NCBI GenBank assembly: GCA_964446585.1
Contig: CAYUPI010000081.1
Location: 1 to 22,698 of the forward strand
Length of the DNA stretch: 22,698 nucleotides
Reading direction: 5' to 3'
DNA from: CAYUPI01 sp964446585
Lineage (GTDB): Bacteria; Verrucomicrobiota; Verrucomicrobiia; Limisphaerales; UBA8199
A model generated the notes under the pieces. It saw nothing but the letters and a program-made list of their open reading frames with translations, did not search any database and was not told the origin of the DNA. The first letter of the stretch is position 1; every line of letters begins with the position of its first letter. Positions 8,069 through 16,044 of this stretch are shown here, one piece after another. The position numbers and the translations under genes are program-made.

Positions 8069-8875
8069 TTACCGGCCATTCGCGCTCCACGGGCTCCACC
8101 ACAGCAGCCCTTTCCTCGTGTTGTTCTGCTCGGCCTGAAACTGGGTAAACTTGATGAACTGGACATGCGCGCCGACCGCCTGAATAATAGCGCCGGAGCT
8201 GTGCAACCGGCCTACTCCCTCGTTGTGATCAGGAAAACTCGAGGCGTCGTTGTAGGCAAACGCGCCAATGGGCGGATTGCCTAAATTCTCGTCCGGTTCC
8301 CATTGGATGTAACACATCGGGCTCCAAACCTGGGTGATCTTCGCGCTGCGCGATCGCTGGCCGTAACCACAGACGGCGCCGTTCATAATATAGGTGGACA
8401 TCTTATTCGCGCGGAGGCGGAAGTAGCGACTCGTTGCATCCAGCGGGCACGAATAGGCTTTGGAGTTATTCTGCGGTTGACGCACGAAGCCGGGCAGGTA
8501 CGGAGAGTAGACCCCGGTCTTGTACGCCGCCGCCGGATCGTTGGTGTAAGTTGTGCCCCACAGATCAGGCGGGTTGCCGCTGGTGGGAGTGTAAAGCCAG
8601 CCGGGCCCATTGGCGGCGTCGTTACCCCAATTGGGCCAAGGCAGGGAATCCCGGTTGTCGGTGGTGTACATGTTCAGCGCCAGGGCCAACTGCTTGTTAT
8701 TGCTGATGCAAGAGGTGCGGTTGGCTTTGTCCCTGGCCTTCGCGAGCGCGGGCAATAACAGGGCTGCCAAGATGGCGATAATGGCGATAACGACCAGCAG
8801 TTCGATTAGCGTAAAACCGGCGCTGACCGGCGTTGTCGCCGGCTTGCCGTGGTCGATTTGGCTTATGAATTTCAT
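8069..8875 (-). CDS. Type II secretion/type IV pilin-like prepilin (pseudopilin)
   Basis: A 268-residue prepilin. A 20-residue polar leader ends in Gly20 and is followed by FTLIELLVVIAIIAILAALLLPALAKARDKA. This is the prepilin peptidase site (G20/F21) with the conserved Glu at mature position 5 (E25) and one hydrophobic assembly helix. The rest is the long Asn/Pro/Trp-rich head of the Verrucomicrobiota/Planctomycetes H-X9-DG-like prepilin group, with CISNNKQLALALNMYTTDNRD and a terminal GVGRLHSSGAIIQAVGAHVQFI segment. Such genes are present in large numbers per genome in these phyla, and their individual roles are mostly unknown. The gene is divergent from the hydrolase gene across 182 nt (8876-9057), where no strong promoter could be picked by eye. 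No pilus assembly genes are nearby. Confidence 0.9.
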   Translation of the reverse strand: MKFISQIDHGKPATTPVSAGFTLIELLVVIAIIAILAALLLPALAKARDKANRTSCISNNKQLALALNMYTTDNRDSLPWPNWGNDAANGPGWLYTPTSGNPPDLWGTTYTNDPAAAYKTGVYSPYLPGFVRQPQNNSKAYSCPLDATSRYFRLRANKMSTYIMNGAVCGYGQRSRSAKITQVWSPMCYIQWEPDENLGNPPIGAFAYNDASSFPDHNEGVGRLHSSGAIIQAVGAHVQFIKFTQFQAEQNNTRKGLLWWSPWSANGR

Positions 8876-9057
8876 TGCGGGTCGCTCGGATTTCCGTTTG
8901 CAGGAAGAAAGTCCGCTATTTGGAGCAGTAATGCAATTCGGATGCGAAGCAGGAGGAGAGGATGATTACGAGCAGCCCCGCGCTCCCGCCGATCGCTCAA
9001 GCTTAGATTGTGTAGCCTGACATTGTGTTAATTTCTTCAGTTAGTTAATCTTAAGCG

Positions 9058-10035
9058 GTGCGCCGCATTTTCCATCTCCTTTTCAATTTGCGAATGCCGT
9101 GGAACGGCCTGGTTTTTCCTGTCATCGTGCTGGTCTGCGCCCTGGCCACTGCGGCACAGGGTGCAGGCTCAGGAGAATCCGTTCCTTACACGCGCATCAG
9201 CGAGGAAGCGTACAAGGCACGGCTGCCCTTTTTCGATTACGACAAGTCGATCCCGTTGGAAGGGCGCGTAGTGCAGCAATGGGACCAGGAGGATGGCAAG
9301 AAGCAAAAGATTGTGTTTCGCGGCGCCCAGGGTTTTCTGGTCCCAGGCTATGTCCAGTTTCCCCAAAAAGGCCCGAAGCCCTGGCCGCTGGTACTGTTGC
9401 TGCACGGCTGGTCGGGTTCGAAGGAGGATTGGTACAAGGACGATAATTACATCAACGGCGGCGTGATGCGGAAGGCGCTGCTGGAAGCCGGCTATGCCGT
9501 CCTGGCGCTGGACGCTGCCACGCACGGCGAGCGCAGCAACGAGATTGACTATCAGCACGTCAATCACTTCGAAGATCCGAGAGCAGCCGACCGCCGGAAT
9601 TATTTCACCTTCACGGAAATCTCCGTGCAGACGGTCAAAGATTACCGGCGGGCGCTCGATTTCATCACCGAGCGCGGCGAAGTGGACACGAACCGCTTCG
9701 GGCTGGTGGGCTATAGCATGGGCGGGATGGATTCGTTCTATTTGCTCGCGGCGGAGCCGCGCCTCAGGATGGCGGTGGCCTGCGTGCCGCCGCTGCAGAG
9801 TACTGGTTACGGGCCAGCTTCACCTATCGACTACAGTTGGGGCATTGGCCGAAGACCCCTGCTCCTGTTGATGGGCCGCAAGGATGGCCAGGGTGATTAC
9901 GTCGCGAAGGTGGAAGCGTCTTACCACCAATATTTGGAAGGACCCAATACCAAGCTGATCTGGTACGACCAGGGCCATAAGTTAACAGCCATCTATGTCC
10001 CGGACGCCCTTGCGTGGGTGAAAAAGCAACTTTAG
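9058..10035 (+). CDS. Secreted alpha/beta hydrolase (dienelactone hydrolase/acetyl-xylan-esterase-like)
   Basis: The 325-residue product has an N-terminal export signal ending around ALATAAQGA, followed by an alpha/beta-hydrolase fold. The oxyanion-hole region LVLLLHGWSGSKEDW lies near 121-135. The nucleophile elbow is GYSMGG with Ser220, the acid is probably Asp276 (MGRKDGQGD), and the His is His307 (DQGHKL). DAATHGERS and VDTNRFGLVGYSMGG are typical of peptidase S9/dienelactone-hydrolase-like esterases. The substrate cannot be told; an ester of plant polysaccharide or of a xenobiotic is possible. The GTG at 9058 gives a basic n-region (MRR) before the signal helix. An ATG at 9094 (MPWNGLVFP) is a plausible alternative, and neither has a clear ribosome-binding site. 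The gene is convergent with the small gene ending at 10177. The 141 nt between them hold nothing recognisable. Confidence 0.87.
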   Translation: MRRIFHLLFNLRMPWNGLVFPVIVLVCALATAAQGAGSGESVPYTRISEEAYKARLPFFDYDKSIPLEGRVVQQWDQEDGKKQKIVFRGAQGFLVPGYVQFPQKGPKPWPLVLLLHGWSGSKEDWYKDDNYINGGVMRKALLEAGYAVLALDAATHGERSNEIDYQHVNHFEDPRAADRRNYFTFTEISVQTVKDYRRALDFITERGEVDTNRFGLVGYSMGGMDSFYLLAAEPRLRMAVACVPPLQSTGYGPASPIDYSWGIGRRPLLLLMGRKDGQGDYVAKVEASYHQYLEGPNTKLIWYDQGHKLTAIYVPDALAWVKKQL

Positions 10036-10176
10036 CTTCCCGGACAGGACACTGCCTCAATTTGGGCCAATCGCGAGACTTCCGCAGTTGGTGAAGAAGG
10101 GGTGGAATTCAGGCACCGAGTGGAAAAGGAGAGCGGGTTTGGTGCCTGGTGAAGCCCCGCTACCTAGAGCGAGCGA

Positions 10177-10428
10177 CTACTGCGCTGCGGCTGGAACAGG
10201 CAACCGGCCGGTGGAAACCTTGATTTTGACCGGATTCGGTATGTCCGGCAACTCATTCATCTGGACCGGAATGACCAGTCTTCGCCGCCGGGTGGTCGCC
10301 TGATTGACGTGAGAGCGCAACTGGAGCAGGAATAAACCCGGCGACTTGGTTTGGGGGCGGCGCTGGGTGACCTGGGCCATTCCCCGAATCTCCTGTAACA
10401 GTCTCATCACTCTCATTTTAGTTGCCAT
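10177..10428 (-). CDS. Small conserved-looking hypothetical protein divergent from lptD
   Basis: An 83-residue basic protein from ATG 10428 (MATKMRVMRLLQEIRGMAQV). A GTG at 10461 with GGGGAG seven bases upstream would give 94 residues, and an ATG at 10416 would give MRVMRLLQEIRG. It has an amphipathic N-terminal helix, a basic centre (RSHVNQATTRRRRLVIPV) and a Pro-rich tail (ELPDIPNPVKIKV). There is no signal peptide, membrane span or metal-binding motif. I have the impression of similar small proteins (RLLQEIRG, PRRRLTI, IPHPVKI) in Verrucomicrobiota but cannot name the family. Support comes from ordered composition, good placement and lack of overlap with the lptD start at 10530. The roughly 70-100 nt between them would hold both promoters. 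It could still be a chance reading frame. Confidence 0.5.
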   Translation of the reverse strand: MATKMRVMRLLQEIRGMAQVTQRRPQTKSPGLFLLQLRSHVNQATTRRRRLVIPVQMNELPDIPNPVKIKVSTGRLPVPAAAQ

Positions 10429-10529
10429 ACGCTCAAAGCTGCGGGCCTGATTGCAATTCACGTGCCATCTCCCCTCGGCAATATCCCGCTTGGCAGTCTT
10501 TTCTTGTTCTGGTTAGCTCCCCGCGCCAA

Positions 10530-12731
10530 ATGACGCGACTGGGCCCCATCTCCGCGCTTGTCCTCTGTTCACTGGCTGCGCCCGTCCTTTTGCAAGCGCA
10601 ACAACAACCGGCCTGGGAAATCGAAGCGCTCTCAGCCGAGGGTGGGGTGGAGTACTCGCTAAAAACCGGGCTGACGATCGCCACCAATGGAGTGCTGATC
10701 CGATACAGCGGTGCGGTTCTGACCGCCGAACGAGTCACGCTGGACCAGGAGCCCGGGGAGGCGCTGGCAGAAGGCCACGTTCATATCCAACGAGACGAAC
10801 AGATTTGGGTCGGAGAAACGATTCGCTACAATTTCAAGACCCACGAAATTTACGCCCAGCACTTTCGCACCGGCAAAGCGCCCTTCTTCGCTTCCGGCGA
10901 GGGATTGCACGCTGACCTGACGAATGGCATCTACGCAGCTACCAACGCTTACACCACCTCCGATGATGTCGCCGAGCCTGCCATCAAAGTCCGCGGGCAG
11001 TACATCAAAATTTATCCCGGCGAAAAGATAATCGCGCACAATGCGACCCTGTGGGTCGGGGGTGTGCCTCTGTTCTACTTCCCATATTACTCGCGCAACC
11101 TGGGGCCGCAGGCGAACAACTTTAATTTCCTGCCGGGCTACCGCAGCAAGTACGGCCCATTTCTGCTCGGCAGCTACAGGTGGTTCCTGAACGAACAGCT
11201 CGACGGCACCGTGCATGTCGATTATCGCCAGCGCCGCGGCGTCGGGGCCGGAACTGATTTCGATTATCACCTGGGACGTTGGGGCGAAGGCACGCTCAAA
11301 TATTACTATTTGCACGACGAAGATCCGAGCGCGGGTGGGCTCACGAACTCTTCCTTTCCCGACAACCGGCAGCGCCTCTATTTTTCCTATTCAGCCGCGC
11401 CGGCTACCAACCTCGAGATCAAAGCCATGGCGCGATACCAGGGCGATAGCGGCGTGGTGCGCGACTTTTTCGAAGGCGAGTACCGCCAGAACTCGCAGCC
11501 AAGCTCGTTCTTCGACGCGCACAAGTTCTGGCAGAACTTCAGCCTCGAGGCCTACGTGCAGCCGCGCGTGAACGATTTCCTGGAGACTGTTGAACGTCTG
11601 CCCGACTTGCGCCTGACCGGCTTCCGGCAGCAGCTCGGGGAGACGCCGGTCTATTATGAAAGCGAGAGCTCCGCCGGATATTATCGGCGGCGCTTTGCAG
11701 AGACCAATGGGCCGACACCGGGGGATTTCGCCGCCGCCCGCGCCGATACCTACCACCAACTGCTGTTGCCGCAGACCTTCTTCGGCTGGCTAAACGTAAC
11801 TCCGCGCGTCGGCGGCCGGTTTACATATTACAGCCATGCGACCGGCGAAGGCGCCACCACCGATGAGTTATACCGAGGCGTCTTCAACACGGGCGCCGAA
11901 GTTTCGCTAAAAGCCTCCCGCGTATGGCCCGGATTGCAGAGTCGGCTGCTCCAAATGGACGGCTTGCGACACATAATCGAGCCTTCGCTCAATTATGTCT
12001 ATGTCCCCTCACCGAATCATTCGACAAACGAACTGCCGCAATTTGATTACGAACTCCCCACCCTGCGGCTGCTGCCGATTGAGTTTCCGGATTACAACGC
12101 CATCGATTCGATCGACAGCCAGAACGTCCTGCGGCTGGGCCTGCGCAACAAACTGCAGACAAAACGCCAGGGCCGAGTCGAGGACCTGGTGAACTGGGAT
12201 GTTTATACGGACTGGCGGCTTCGCCCGAACCACAACCAGGAAACTTTTGCCGACCTTTTTTCCGATTTGGTTTTCAACCCGCGATCCTGGCTGAAACTCG
12301 AGTCCCTGACACGTTACGACATTCAGAGCGGCCATTTCCGCCTCGCCTTGCACACGCTGACGTTTCAGCCGAACAACGTTTGGAGTTGGACCCTCGGCCA
12401 CTTCTACTTGCGGGACGATTTCCGACTGGTCTCCACCGCCCTGGGCGAGGGCAATAATCTCATCACGAGCAGCATGTTCTTTCGCGTGAACGAGAATTGG
12501 GGTCTGCGCGCCACTCACCATTACGAAGCGCGCGACGGGCGCATGGAAGAACAGTATTATTCAATTTACCGGGATCTGCGCAGTTGGACTGCAGCACTGA
12601 CTTTCCGCTTGCGGGAAAATCGCTCCGGCCCCGAAGATTTCACTGTGGCCTTCACGTTCTCTCTGAAGGCCCGTCCGCGCTATGGGCTCGGCAGCGACAC
12701 GGTTCGTCCGTATTACTTACTGGGGTCATAG
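10530..12731 (+). CDS. lptD: LPS-assembly protein LptD (OstA), outer-membrane translocon
   Basis: The 733-residue product has a signal peptide ending near PVLLQAQ. Residues about 25-200 form a periplasmic OstA/LptA-like beta-jellyroll region (GVLIRYSGAVLTAERVTLDQEPGEALAEGHV). The family hallmark WVGGVPLFYFPYYSRNLGP lies at about 176-194, with alternating amphipathic beta strands of a large outer-membrane barrel to the end. Together with LptE, LptD inserts lipopolysaccharide into the outer leaflet. I use the ATG at 10530 because it begins the signal peptide; the frame is open back to 10422 but that extension is unlike a signal sequence. Oddly, the mature chain has no cysteine, so it cannot form the disulfides that E. 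coli LptD needs. LptE is not in the window. The gene is convergent with the wecG-like gene across a repeat cluster. Confidence 0.92.
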   Translation: MTRLGPISALVLCSLAAPVLLQAQQQPAWEIEALSAEGGVEYSLKTGLTIATNGVLIRYSGAVLTAERVTLDQEPGEALAEGHVHIQRDEQIWVGETIRYNFKTHEIYAQHFRTGKAPFFASGEGLHADLTNGIYAATNAYTTSDDVAEPAIKVRGQYIKIYPGEKIIAHNATLWVGGVPLFYFPYYSRNLGPQANNFNFLPGYRSKYGPFLLGSYRWFLNEQLDGTVHVDYRQRRGVGAGTDFDYHLGRWGEGTLKYYYLHDEDPSAGGLTNSSFPDNRQRLYFSYSAAPATNLEIKAMARYQGDSGVVRDFFEGEYRQNSQPSSFFDAHKFWQNFSLEAYVQPRVNDFLETVERLPDLRLTGFRQQLGETPVYYESESSAGYYRRRFAETNGPTPGDFAAARADTYHQLLLPQTFFGWLNVTPRVGGRFTYYSHATGEGATTDELYRGVFNTGAEVSLKASRVWPGLQSRLLQMDGLRHIIEPSLNYVYVPSPNHSTNELPQFDYELPTLRLLPIEFPDYNAIDSIDSQNVLRLGLRNKLQTKRQGRVEDLVNWDVYTDWRLRPNHNQETFADLFSDLVFNPRSWLKLESLTRYDIQSGHFRLALHTLTFQPNNVWSWTLGHFYLRDDFRLVSTALGEGNNLITSSMFFRVNENWGLRATHHYEARDGRMEEQYYSIYRDLRSWTAALTFRLRENRSGPEDFTVAFTFSLKARPRYGLGSDTVRPYYLLGS

Positions 12732-12757
12732 CGTTGTGTCGCAGCCACCGACAGGGT

Positions 12758-12816
12758 GTTGCGGCCGACGTTAGCCTGCGCATTTTAACCGAAACGCAAA
12801 TCAGCGCCGACGTCAG
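12758..12816 (-). repeat. Dispersed repeat, copy 2 of 3, between convergent genes
   Basis: Read on the minus strand, this runs CTGACGTCGGCGCTGATTT, then AATGCGC and ACGTCGGC, ending at 12758. It aligns with 21331-21388 and 6236-6290 with scattered mismatches and one-base indels, and is the most diverged of the three. It starts 27 nt after the lptD stop and partly overlaps the larger inverted-repeat element at 12804-12969. Confidence 0.55.
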
Positions 12817-12969
12817 GGCGTGTTGGCCAAACGCCGGAGTGCGGCCGTCCCCGGCCGCAGCAACGGTCGAACTGGCTGTTTTTCTCGAATTTCGGCACAA
12901 CTGTCGGACCGAAAGTCGGCCCTTTTCCTACGATTTCGCGTTTGGGCAACACGCCCGTTAGTCGGCGGC
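12804..12969. repeat. MITE-like composite inverted-repeat element in the lptD/wecG junction
   Basis: The left arm 12804-12834 and the reverse complement of 12938-12969 match at about 25 of 31 positions. The core GGGCGTGTTG-x-CCAAACGC has 18 of 19 positions identical. The arms enclose about 100 nt, starting with a perfect 7-bp hairpin at 12836-12863. No protein of note is encoded between the arms. The structure resembles a small non-autonomous element, but no target-site duplication was identified. With copy 2 of the dispersed repeat, it explains most of the 251-nt gene-free stretch 12732-12982. Confidence 0.55.
12836..12863 (+). repeat. REP-like hairpin GGAGT-stem-TCCC-stem-GCAA
   Basis: GGAGT is followed by GCGGCCG (12841-12847), loop TCCC, CGGCCGC (12852-12858) and AGCAA. 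The stem is a perfect 7 bp. The same architecture, with GCGCCCG/CGGGCGC arms, occurs at 16973-17000 inside the pabB gene. The third stem base pair is changed on both sides, so pairing is kept. Confidence 0.7.
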
Positions 12970-12982
12970 TACGATAAAGCGA

Positions 12983-13738
12983 CTACGCCCGGCGGCGCTT
13001 GCGGTCGCGGAGCAGGTAATAGAGGAATAGAAAATTGTACTTTAGATAGCGTGGGCCGAGACGCCGTGGCTCCGAGCCAAGCCGATAGACCCAGGTCAAG
13101 CCCCAACGCTGCATCCACGGTGGCGCGTCAGGCTTCAGTCCGGCGTTGACGTCAAAGGCGAAACCAACCGTCAGAATGACTCCGCGGCCAAGCAGATGCT
13201 TGTGTTTTTTGACCCAGGCCTGTTGTTTCGGGGTGCCAAAGCCAACCCAAATGAAATCCGGCGATAGCTGTTTCAGTTCCGCGACGAGGTTAGCTTCCGC
13301 TTCGCCATCAAGGAGACCGTCCACATGGCATTTGCCGTGGAAGGCTCCCACAAACTTGATGCCGGGATTGAGTTGCTCGAACCGGTGCCGCAACCTCGCG
13401 CCGCATTCCTCCGAGCCGCCGACCAGATAGTGGGTAAAATTCGGGGGAACGCCAGCGAGGAATTCGCGCATGAAGGCCGGCCCATACACACGATCCCGCA
13501 AACCGGCGCCGGCGCGATTCAGGCACCACACCAGCGGCATGCCATCGGGAGGAAAATAGTCATAAGCACCAGTCAATTCGCGGAAAGCAGGTTCGTGGCG
13601 GCGTAGAGTGACGATCTGCGTGTTGGCAAAATCCAGGGCCAGGCAACGCGGTTCCCGTGCCCAGCGAAGGCAGTCGGCCGCCAGCCCGTCGTAATTTGTG
13701 ATCAGCAGCGGCGTGCCCAGCAAATCGATGGTTTTCAT
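12983..13738 (-). CDS. WecG/TagA/CpsF family glycosyltransferase
   Basis: A 251-residue cytoplasmic or membrane-associated glycosyltransferase of the family (GT26) that transfers N-acetylmannosamine, ManNAc-uronate or similar sugars to a lipid-linked carrier in surface-polysaccharide synthesis. Visible motifs in order are DFANTQIVTLRRHEP (T40), YFPPDGMPLVWCL with the expected catalytic-base Asp65, YLVGGSEE (104-111), IWVGFGTPKQQAW (163-175), VGFAFDVNAG (191-200), and the C-terminal PPWMQRWGLTWVYRLGSEPRRLGPRYL. The basic end (DRKRRRA) and preceding aromatic stretch may help membrane contact. I start at ATG 13738 because MKTIDLLGTPLLI fits the family; the open frame back to 14329 is antisense to the GT4 gene. 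A 117-nt intergenic region (13739-13855) separates the two divergent glycosyltransferase genes, suggesting a shared control region for polysaccharide genes. Confidence 0.9.
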   Translation of the reverse strand: MKTIDLLGTPLLITNYDGLAADCLRWAREPRCLALDFANTQIVTLRRHEPAFRELTGAYDYFPPDGMPLVWCLNRAGAGLRDRVYGPAFMREFLAGVPPNFTHYLVGGSEECGARLRHRFEQLNPGIKFVGAFHGKCHVDGLLDGEAEANLVAELKQLSPDFIWVGFGTPKQQAWVKKHKHLLGRGVILTVGFAFDVNAGLKPDAPPWMQRWGLTWVYRLGSEPRRLGPRYLKYNFLFLYYLLRDRKRRRA

Positions 13739-13855
13739 GCAAGGGGTAGCGACCCAGCGCGCAAGACCTGACAATCCGAAACGAGCTGTCTTTTGTTCAA
13801 GAAAAAACTGTTCATCGGGACCGATTTCAGCTAGAAGACCTTGTTGCCCAGTTGA

Positions 13856-15157
13856 ATGAAGCTCCTCGTTTTCGCCCACACCCCGCCACCTCATCATGGC
13901 CAGAGCTACATGGTGCAGCTCATGCTGGACGGCTTCGGCGGAGACCGGCGCAAATCCGGCCGGAAAGATGAATCCGATTCGGGCGGCCGCCACGGCAGCC
14001 CATTGGGTATCGAATGCTATCACGTCAATGCCCGGCTCTCGCAAAAGCTCGAGGACATCGGCGATCTGCGGATAGGCAAGTTTTTCTTGCTGCTGGGCTA
14101 CTGTGCGCAAGCCATCTGGTGCCGCTTCCGCTACGGAGTGACTACTTTTTATTACATCCCCGCGCCCGGCAAGCGCTCCGCCTTGCTCCGCGACTGGTTC
14201 GTGATGCTGATCTGCCGGCGTTTTTTCAAACGTGTGATCCTGCACTGGCACGCCGCCGGGCTGGCGAAATGGCTGGAGACGATCGTCCAGATGCGCACGC
14301 GCGCGCTGACCTATCATTTCATGAAACAAGTGGATTTGAGCATCGTGCTATCGCGCTACAACCGGGCCGACGCCGAGAAACTCATGGCGCGACAAATCCG
14401 TGTCGTGGGCAACGGCATCCCGGACCCGTGCCGCGATTTCACACGGCAGGTGCTGCCGCTCCGACAGGCGCGCTTTGCCGCGCGCAAGAACCTTTGGGCC
14501 GGCCAGCCACCGACCGACGAGGAATCGCGCGCGGCGGGGGGCGATGCGCACATCGTGAAGGTGCTCTACCTGGCGCACTGCGTGCGCGAGAAAGGCTTGT
14601 TCGACACAGTCGCGGGAGTGAACGTGGCGAACGAACAGTTGAGGAAACGCCGGTCGTTGTTATCATTGCACCTGCTGGTGACCGGCAACTTCGTCACCGA
14701 CGACGAGAAGGCTGAATTCGAGCGGCTGCTGGCGCGACCCGGCGCCTCTGAAACGATCAGGTATCTCGGGTTTGTATTTGGCGAGCAAAAGGATCGCCTC
14801 TTGCGCGAGGCGGACTTGTTTTGTTTCCCCACCTATTTCGAGAACGAAAACCAACCCGTGAATTTGATCGAGGCGATGGCGTTCGGATTGCCGATTCTCA
14901 CCACTCGCTGGCGTTCCATCCCCGAATTGTTTCCAGCCAACTATGGCGGCCTGGTAGACATCCGCTCGCCGGAGCAGATCGGCCGGGCGCTGTTGAGCCT
15001 GCTGACGAGCGAAACCGGCGAAGGGTTTCACGACATTTTCCTCCGGAATTTTACTCTGGAGCGGCACCTCTCCGGTTTGGCGGAGGCTTTTAAACAAGTC
15101 GAGCAGACCGGTCCGGCGAGGCTCGCTCCTGATCCCGCCCCTTCGCTGCCCCGCTGA
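13856..15157 (+). CDS. GT-B fold glycosyltransferase, family 4-like
   Basis: The 433-residue protein has an N-terminal Rossmann-like half (MKLLVFAHTPPPHHGQSYMV, then YHVNARLSQKLEDIGDL and FYYIPAPGKRSALLRDW) and a C-terminal GT4 nucleotide-sugar-binding half. The latter has VLYLAHCVREKGLFD, IRYLGFVFGEQKDRLLREADLFCFPTYFENENQPVNLIEAMAFGLPILTT and the E-x7-E motif at Glu331/Glu339. Sugar and acceptor are unknown; surface polysaccharide is likely from its divergent wecG-like neighbour. Two stretches, about 27-50 (Gly/Arg/Asp-rich) and about 200-235, look like variable insertions. The ATG at 13856 opens directly with the first beta strand. The last 68 nt overlap the 3' end of pabC on the opposite strand, so the tail (about 411-433) is the least certain part. 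Confidence 0.88.
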   Translation: MKLLVFAHTPPPHHGQSYMVQLMLDGFGGDRRKSGRKDESDSGGRHGSPLGIECYHVNARLSQKLEDIGDLRIGKFFLLLGYCAQAIWCRFRYGVTTFYYIPAPGKRSALLRDWFVMLICRRFFKRVILHWHAAGLAKWLETIVQMRTRALTYHFMKQVDLSIVLSRYNRADAEKLMARQIRVVGNGIPDPCRDFTRQVLPLRQARFAARKNLWAGQPPTDEESRAAGGDAHIVKVLYLAHCVREKGLFDTVAGVNVANEQLRKRRSLLSLHLLVTGNFVTDDEKAEFERLLARPGASETIRYLGFVFGEQKDRLLREADLFCFPTYFENENQPVNLIEAMAFGLPILTTRWRSIPELFPANYGGLVDIRSPEQIGRALLSLLTSETGEGFHDIFLRNFTLERHLSGLAEAFKQVEQTGPARLAPDPAPSLPR

Positions 15158-16010
15158 GGACGCGCCTTGGGGACCCGGTTTCTTTCCGGACCAGATCCCA
15201 ATAGGCCGCGCTCAGTTCTGCCACGACCGGGGAGCGTTTCAGCATTTTTCCGTTCAGAGACTGGCCTTCAGCCAGGCCGATGGACGACAATGAAAGAAAA
15301 ATCCCCTGCGCGCGCTGCAGATCCGCCAAACCCAAGCTGGTCTCGCGCACCGTTAAACCCAGGTCGTGGCACAAGGCGAAAATGACCGCCCGAGTCACGC
15401 CGGGCAAGACGCCGGCGGCCAGCGGCGGCGTGCAAACGGCCTGGTCGGACAGCCAGAACAGATTGCTGCTGCTGGCCTCGACGACGTGCTCGTCCGTGTT
15501 CAATAACAGGGCCTCGTGCGCGCCGGCTTCATCGGCATGCGTTCGAGCGAGGATTTGCGCCAATTTATTGCAGGTCTTGAATTGCGAAAGCGGCTCGTTG
15601 GCAGGGAGCCGAACGGGAGCGCTCACCAGGCGCCAGCGCGGCGGAGGGCCGGGTGCGGGCACCGGATGCAGCGACATGACGAGGGTCGGGCGCTTGGCCC
15701 CTTTCGGGGAATAGCCGCGGACGCCCACCCCGCGCGAAGCAACGAGGCGCAGCAATGCTTCCGTCATGCCGTTCTGGGCGATCAGCTCCTCGGCAAAGCG
15801 GCGCAATTCTTCGGACGAAAAGGGCGGCGCAAGTTTCAGGAAGTCCGCGCCCCGCTGGAAGCGCTCGAAATGCTGGTCCCAGCGAAATGGTTGGCCATTG
15901 CAGATTCGCACTGCTTCGAATAATCCGTCGCCGTACAGGAACCCCCTATCGAACACCGAAATCACGGCCTGGTCTTCCGGAACCAGTTGGCCATTGAGAA
16001 AAACCAGCAT
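15090..16010 (-). CDS. pabC: 4-amino-4-deoxychorismate lyase / class IV PLP aminotransferase (PabC-like)
   Basis: A 306-residue fold-type IV PLP enzyme. As PabC it would release pyruvate from 4-amino-4-deoxychorismate to give p-aminobenzoate for folate. Motifs are FDRGFLYGDGLFEAVR (20-35), the PLP Schiff-base Lys145 in FKTCNKLAQILA, Glu178 in VVEASSSNLFWL, and a phosphate-binding GVLPGVTRAVI. The sequence alone cannot fully separate it from branched-chain or D-amino-acid aminotransferases of the same fold. The pabB gene 34 nt upstream on the same strand argues for PabC. The C-terminal 25 or so residues (after VRKETGSP) extend beyond the usual end and overlap the convergent glycosyltransferase gene by 68 nt. 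They are probably a non-conserved tail. Confidence 0.87.
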   Translation of the reverse strand: MLVFLNGQLVPEDQAVISVFDRGFLYGDGLFEAVRICNGQPFRWDQHFERFQRGADFLKLAPPFSSEELRRFAEELIAQNGMTEALLRLVASRGVGVRGYSPKGAKRPTLVMSLHPVPAPGPPPRWRLVSAPVRLPANEPLSQFKTCNKLAQILARTHADEAGAHEALLLNTDEHVVEASSSNLFWLSDQAVCTPPLAAGVLPGVTRAVIFALCHDLGLTVRETSLGLADLQRAQGIFLSLSSIGLAEGQSLNGKMLKRSPVVAELSAAYWDLVRKETGSPRRVLSGAAKGRDQERASPDRSARLV

Positions 16011-16044
16011 TATAGCGTCTGTTAGTTCAGAAAAAGCTCGCAGC

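Noticed and set aside
8876..9057. A sigma-70-type promoter between the pilin and hydrolase genes
   Set aside because: AT-richer stretches exist (for example near 9020-9055), but no -35/-10 pair with acceptable spacing could be identified.
12732..12982. A small gene in the lptD/wecG gap
   Set aside because: Open frames here translate the palindromic repeats and have no conserved features; the DNA-level inverted repeats explain the region better.
13739..14329. A 197-codon upstream extension of the wecG-like reading frame
   Set aside because: It is antisense to the well-supported GT4 gene, shows no family similarity, and the family start MKTIDLLGTPLLI lies at 13738.
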